NCBI GenBank assembly: GCA_000818945.1
Contig: KN805409.1
Coordinates: 46,959 to 57,455, forward strand
Length of the DNA stretch: 10,497 bases
From: Schizochytrium sp. CCTCC M209059
Lineage: Eukaryota > Sar > Bigyra > Thraustochytrida > Thraustochytriidae
Reading direction: 5' to 3'
The notes under the pieces are model-generated. The model worked only from the letters and a program-made list of their open reading frames with translations, made no database searches and was not told the origin of the DNA. Numbering within the stretch: the first letter of the stretch is position 1; each line of letters starts with the position of its first letter. Positions 7,139-10,497 of this stretch are shown in pieces. The translations under genes were made by a program, and so were the position numbers.

Positions 7139-7515
7139 GTCAGTGCAAGCAACCAAAACGCTCGCCAACGGGCCTGCAGCCGCCAGTGAAGGCCGTCTTC
7201 GTCCAGGCTGACGACTGCTAGAAGGCGTAATCCCGACCCGACCGTGCCGTGAAAGAAAATATGGCCTAAGTTGAGCTAGACATAAGCCTAGCTGGTTGTA
7301 GCATCGATAGCACCGTGCCAGGCCGCCTTGAAAACAGAACCCAAAGCTCGCGCCGCAGGGAGGCAGTCAGCGTGGCTTCGCGGCGCCGCCGACCGCGCGT
7401 ACGCCACGCGCATCCGGGTGCGGCCACGCACGGCCTCGCACAACCCAACAACGCACAAGCTTGCCTCTCGCGTGCGCGCGCTTCGTCTACAAGAACGAGA
7501 AAGCCAAGACAAGCA

Positions 7516-9402
7516 ATGGTTCTCACCACGGCACGGCGCGGACTGCTCTTGGGCAGCGCCTTGCGTCGCGCAGGTCACGCGCAGACGGCGACAAGGTCTA
7601 CGAACGGCGTCCGCAACAACGCACGCATGCTCGCGCGCAGCAACCTCGGCGTCCTAGGATCGGGAGCGCGAGGCTTGGCGAGTTACGGCGAGAGCACAAA
7701 TAACCGGGGACCAAAGGCCGACCGAGGCCTTGGCGGCCTTGGCGGCCTTGGCGGCGGCAGCATTGCCGCTCTCGCAGGTTTGGCGACGGCCTTGAGTCTT
7801 GGTGCCTTGTCCCTCGTTCAGCCCGACACAGCGGCGCAGACAGAGGGAAATGAACCTCCAAAGCCGGACGATCTCGTGAAGAAAGCGCAAGTGCCAGGTC
7901 CGAACGAGTGCGCTCCCGGGGGAAATCGATCCCAACGATGCCCGCTGGGCTTTCCGTACTTTTCGCGCAAGGAGGTAAGCAAACACAAGCACGCCGAAGA
8001 TCGTATCTATGTCACGTACAAGGACGGTGTTTATGACGTGACCGAGTTTGTGAACATGCATCCAGGCGGCGAGCGTATTCTGCTGGCAGCTGGCAGTGCC
8101 ATTGACCCATACTGGGCCATGTACCAGCAGCACAGCACGCGTCAGGTCATGGAGATCCTCGCATCTCTGCGCATCGGCACCTTGTACGAACACGAGTTCA
8201 AGGAGCTCGAGGCATCAATCAGTCTCGACGACCCTTTTGCAAATGATCCGCCACGCGCAAATCTTGGCACAGTGCGGTGCCAAAAGCCATACAATTCAGA
8301 GACAGTGATCGAGCTCATCCCAGACAACTACATTACCCCAATCCCAATGCATTACAAGCGTCATCATCACCCGGTACCGCAAGTGAACGAGTCTGATTTC
8401 CGGCTTGTGCTGGCCTTTGAGGACGCCAATATCCTGCAGGTGAGCACGGAGGACCTTCGCTCACGTTTTAAAAAGCACGAGTTTCCCGTCACGCTGCAAT
8501 GTGCCGGCAACCGGCGTCAGGAGCTCAACAAGGTGGCTCCCGTACAGGGTTTGGAGTGGGACTGCGGCGCCATTAGTACGGCTGTTTGGGGCGGCTGTCT
8601 GTTGCGGGATGTGCTCGAATTCACTGGCTTTGGGGACGAGTCTGCGCTGATTGAGCGCGCTGGAGTCAAGCACATTTGCTTTGAGGGCCTCGACAAGCCC
8701 TATGACGCCTCCATTCCCATCGATAAGGCGCTCAGCAAGTTTGGAGACGTTTTGGTTGCCTACGAGATGAACGGTGCGCCAATCCCGCGCGAGCACGGGG
8801 GGCCCGTGCGTATTATTGTGCCAGGCCACTTGGCAGCCCGCAGCGTAAAGTGGTGCGAGCGCATCACGGCGAGCAAGGGCGAGGGGCACTCGGGCTGGCA
8901 GCGGGGCATTGCGTACAAGGGTGCGCCCTCGTACATGCGGACGTTTGATGGTGTGGATCCGGAGACTCTGACTTCGGTCCAGGAACTTCCGGTGAACTCG
9001 GCCATTTGCCTGCCTCGACCCGGAAGTACCGTCGACGTGGATGATGGCAGCGTTACGCTAAAGGGCTGGGCATGGAGTGGGGGCGGTCGTAACATCATCC
9101 GCGTCGATGTATCTGTGGATGGGGGCAAGACGTGGCAAGGTGCAGATCTGGGTCGGGGTGCAGAGCAGGGCCAGAACCGTGCTTGGGCCTGGACCTTTTG
9201 GGAGGCTGAGGTGGACATTCCTCCTGAGTTGCGCAAGCCGGGCGTCGAGCTCGACATTTGCTGTCGCGCCATCGACGTGTCTATGAATCATCAGCCTGAG
9301 CGTCCTGAAGCGGTGTGGAATTTGCGCGGCATCATGAATAACTCTTATCATCATGTCGCGGTCACCCTTGTGCGGGAGGAGGAAGACAACGAAGACGCGT
9401 GA
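7516..9402 (+). CDS. SUOX: Mitochondrial-type sulfite oxidase (cytochrome b5 plus molybdenum cofactor domains)
   Basis: This 628-residue enzyme oxidises sulfite to sulfate, the last step of sulfur amino acid breakdown, passing electrons from the Mo centre through b5 haem to cytochrome c. Residues 1-58 are rich in Arg, Ala and Ser with no acidic residue, like a mitochondrial presequence. A Gly-Leu-Gly repeat (three 9-base units, 7726-7752) precedes a hydrophobic segment at 82-101 that resembles an intermembrane-space sorting signal. The b5 domain spans about 147-222, with haem ligands His182 (in HPGG) and His206. The Mo domain spans about 238-475, with Cys329 in LQCAGNRR as Mo ligand and conserved Arg282 (RHHHPVP), Tyr396 (YDASIP) and Arg442 (AARSVKW). 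The dimerisation domain spans 490-622 (ELPVNSAI, WAWSGGGR, VWNLRG). The domain order and length resemble animal sulfite oxidase, unlike the b5-free plant enzyme. The ATG at 7516 has G at -3 and G at +4 and is the first ATG after a 240-base ATG-free stretch. No intron is needed. Confidence 0.96.
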   Translation: MVLTTARRGLLLGSALRRAGHAQTATRSTNGVRNNARMLARSNLGVLGSGARGLASYGESTNNRGPKADRGLGGLGGLGGGSIAALAGLATALSLGALSLVQPDTAAQTEGNEPPKPDDLVKKAQVPGPNECAPGGNRSQRCPLGFPYFSRKEVSKHKHAEDRIYVTYKDGVYDVTEFVNMHPGGERILLAAGSAIDPYWAMYQQHSTRQVMEILASLRIGTLYEHEFKELEASISLDDPFANDPPRANLGTVRCQKPYNSETVIELIPDNYITPIPMHYKRHHHPVPQVNESDFRLVLAFEDANILQVSTEDLRSRFKKHEFPVTLQCAGNRRQELNKVAPVQGLEWDCGAISTAVWGGCLLRDVLEFTGFGDESALIERAGVKHICFEGLDKPYDASIPIDKALSKFGDVLVAYEMNGAPIPREHGGPVRIIVPGHLAARSVKWCERITASKGEGHSGWQRGIAYKGAPSYMRTFDGVDPETLTSVQELPVNSAICLPRPGSTVDVDDGSVTLKGWAWSGGGRNIIRVDVSVDGGKTWQGADLGRGAEQGQNRAWAWTFWEAEVDIPPELRKPGVELDICCRAIDVSMNHQPERPEAVWNLRGIMNNSYHHVAVTLVREEEDNEDA

Positions 9403-10052
9403 GTTGGTTTCTTCGTGTCTCCTTGAGATTGGCTTCGCTACGGCGTCGGGTCCAAGTATAGATAGGCCTATTCACTGTCAGAAGGTAGTTTTCATTTAAA
9501 GGGGGCTTTTTAGGCCAGACGCGGCTGGGACGGATCTTCGCGGTGTTGCCTGCTGCAGCTGCTTGTTTTCTTTCGCATCCTTCCGCATCGGTCTGGTACT
9601 CACTCAACCCCCACAGCCAGTCAGCGAGAGATTTGATTGGGACAAGGCCACTGCAGCTGAGCTGGACTCCGGATTCTCGCCACCTTTGCAATTTCTTCCT
9701 TGCTTCCTTTCTCTCATTCTTTCGGAAGAGAGGTGTGAAAAGAAAGGTGTGTCGCCGAAATTACTTGATTGACTCCCAAGAATCGCGAGTGCACACCCCT
9801 TTTCTTCTTCCTTCTCCTTCATATCACGGTGTCATGGACAGACGAGAGCGGGCAGATGATAGATGGATACGTATAACTAGATTGCTAGCTAGATCGCGCT
9901 GCTGGTGTCCAATTCCCGCTCATCCGGGCCACCGCGCAGGCGTTCTTGACCAGCCACGCTTCGCTTCCGTCCCGCGGCGGTGCGATGACGTGAGCACAAA
10001 CGAGCACTGGCGGCGGTGCAGGACGTGTCTCTCACTCCTCTTGTGAACCTCA

Positions 10053-10088
<36 letters not shown>
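10053..10088. repeat. (AAGC)9 tetranucleotide microsatellite
   Basis: Nine perfect tandem copies of AAGC. A shorter AAGC doublet recurs at about 10278-10285, directly before the AGCT palindrome. This is a simple sequence repeat without spacers, so it is not a CRISPR array. Confidence 0.97.
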
Positions 10089-10166
10089 GATGCACAACCA
10101 TCATCAGGGTCGGAAACGAAAGTTTCGCTGGTGGCAGCTGCTGTATGCAAATGCACGCACGCGTTT

Positions 10167-10190
10167 CTCCTCCTCCTCCTCCTCCTCCTC
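10167..10190. repeat. (CTC)8 trinucleotide microsatellite
   Basis: Eight perfect CTC units make a homopyrimidine tract of 24 bases. No coding context supports a homopolymeric peptide here. Such tracts can form triplex DNA or act as promoter elements, but this is not shown. Confidence 0.95.
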
Positions 10191-10286
10191 GTCCCGCGTC
10201 ATCGTCGCGCCACAATTTGGCGGCACGGCCTGCCTGGTTCGGCCGCGTAGGTCCTGCGCCTCGCTCTTCTGCGTCCCAAGCAAGCT

Positions 10287-10312
10287 AGCTAGCTAGCTAT
10301 AGCTAGCTAGCT
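10287..10312. repeat. 26-base perfect palindrome of AGCT units
   Basis: Two AGCT tetranucleotide tracts meet head to head around a central TATA, giving an exact palindrome over 26 bases with its centre between 10299 and 10300. It could extrude as a cruciform or fold as a long hairpin in RNA. The flanks stop matching at 10286/10313. Confidence 0.95.
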
Positions 10313-10404
10313 CCTCAACGTCCAGTGAGTGTGCCCAGGTCAAGTCAACTTCGCCGGCCAGCCGCCCGCCCGTCCGCCCAGGTCAGCTCCTGAAATGGAC
10401 CGCG

Positions 10405-10450
10405 CCCGCCCTTGCCCGCTCCCCCGGCCCCGCCCTCCCCGCGCCCGCCC
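10405..10450 (-). other. C-rich block: G-quadruplex-forming potential on the minus strand
   Basis: Nine runs of three to five C occur within 46 bases, separated by gaps of one to three bases. The minus strand therefore fits the usual four-tract G-quadruplex pattern several times over, and the plus strand could form an i-motif. The position at the window edge, in extremely GC-rich sequence, suggests a promoter or leader of a following gene, but that gene is not visible. Confidence 0.6.
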
Positions 10451-10497
10451 TCGCCGAGGCCGCGGCTCGCGTCCGCCGCCGCGCTCGCAGTCGGTCC

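Larger units (their letters stand above)
5149..7515. other. 2.4 kb region without a convincing gene
   Basis: This stretch is clearly less GC-rich than the flanking genes and has no long codon-like open frame on either strand. The few frames of 80-110 codons have no recognisable domain. It contains the relic repeat at 5261-5329, a possible polyadenylation signal at 5391, short perfect inverted repeats near 6040, 6242, 6278 and 6652, GATC/AATC and TACG-type short repeats near 6000 and 6475, and an AC/CT microsatellite at 7098-7138. From 7270 to 7515 the sequence has no ATG and becomes GC-rich, which fits the 5' leader of sulfite oxidase. An ATG-GCC-TAA mini-frame at 7261-7269 could act as an upstream ORF if transcribed. 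I saw no tRNA, 5S rRNA or spliceosomal RNA pattern. Confidence 0.6.
9403..10497. other. Gene-free 3' flank of sulfite oxidase and possible upstream region of a gene beyond the window
   Basis: No convincing coding region is present; the open frames here run through microsatellites and match nothing I recognise. The first 400 bases are pyrimidine-rich and presumably hold the sulfite oxidase 3' untranslated region, with no canonical AATAAA seen. From 10053 on the sequence carries AAGC, CTC and AGCT repeats. A 10-base direct repeat, GCCCAGGTCA, occurs at 10333-10342 and 10376-10385. The last 100 bases are extremely GC-rich. This resembles the left edge of the window, where such sequence leads into a gene. 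Confidence 0.5.

Noticed and set aside
9399..9404. GTGAGT splice-donor-like sequence overlapping the sulfite oxidase stop
   Set aside because: The protein already ends where sulfite oxidases end, just after the dimerisation domain, so no further exon is expected.
10053..10088. CRISPR-like array
   Set aside because: It is a contiguous tetranucleotide repeat with no spacers, in a eukaryotic context.
9543..10288. Plus-strand open frames of 90-167 codons through the right flank
   Set aside because: They depend on TTG or GTG starts and run through AAGC and CTC microsatellites; their peptides are low-complexity.

Overview
The window looks like nuclear DNA from a GC-rich, intron-poor unicellular eukaryote. 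All three protein genes are on the + strand and are uninterrupted. They encode eukaryote-type proteins: a class I cyclic-nucleotide phosphodiesterase with a multi-spanning membrane N-terminus, a Janus/Ocnus (PHPT1-type) domain on a single-pass membrane anchor, and a mitochondrial-type sulfite oxidase. Starts are ATG in reasonable contexts, no Shine-Dalgarno or operon-like overlaps are seen, and the flanks are rich in microsatellites (GATC, AAGC, AGCT, CTC, AC). A stramenopile such as a thraustochytrid would fit this style, but that placement is inference and was not tested.

Layout. 1-121 is very GC-rich sequence leading into the phosphodiesterase gene; its frame stays open to the window edge. 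122-3748 is the phosphodiesterase: about six membrane spans, a long disordered and acidic linker, and a C-terminal catalytic domain with its metal and purine-binding residues intact. 3749-4071 is a 323-base spacer with a perfect (GATC)6 tract. 4072-5148 is the membrane-anchored PHPT-like gene: basic N-terminus, one membrane span, acidic stalk, C-terminal Janus/Ocnus domain. 5149-7515 is about 2.4 kb without a convincing gene. It holds a decayed second copy of the 3' end of the PHPT-like gene, a few short hairpins, and AC/CT microsatellites. 7516-9402 is sulfite oxidase: targeting presequence, hydrophobic sorting segment, cytochrome b5, molybdopterin and dimerisation domains. 9403-10497 has no gene; it has (AAGC)9, (CTC)8, a 26-base perfect palindrome and a terminal C-rich block able to form G-quadruplexes on the minus strand. 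It may be the upstream region of a gene beyond the window.

The genes do not form an obvious pathway. The phosphodiesterase and the PHPT-like protein are both predicted membrane proteins with long acidic segments and putative signalling-type phosphoester or phosphoamidate chemistry, but a functional link rests only on adjacency. The most novel item is the PHPT-type domain placed behind a type II signal anchor, where the charge pattern predicts a lumenal or extracellular position.
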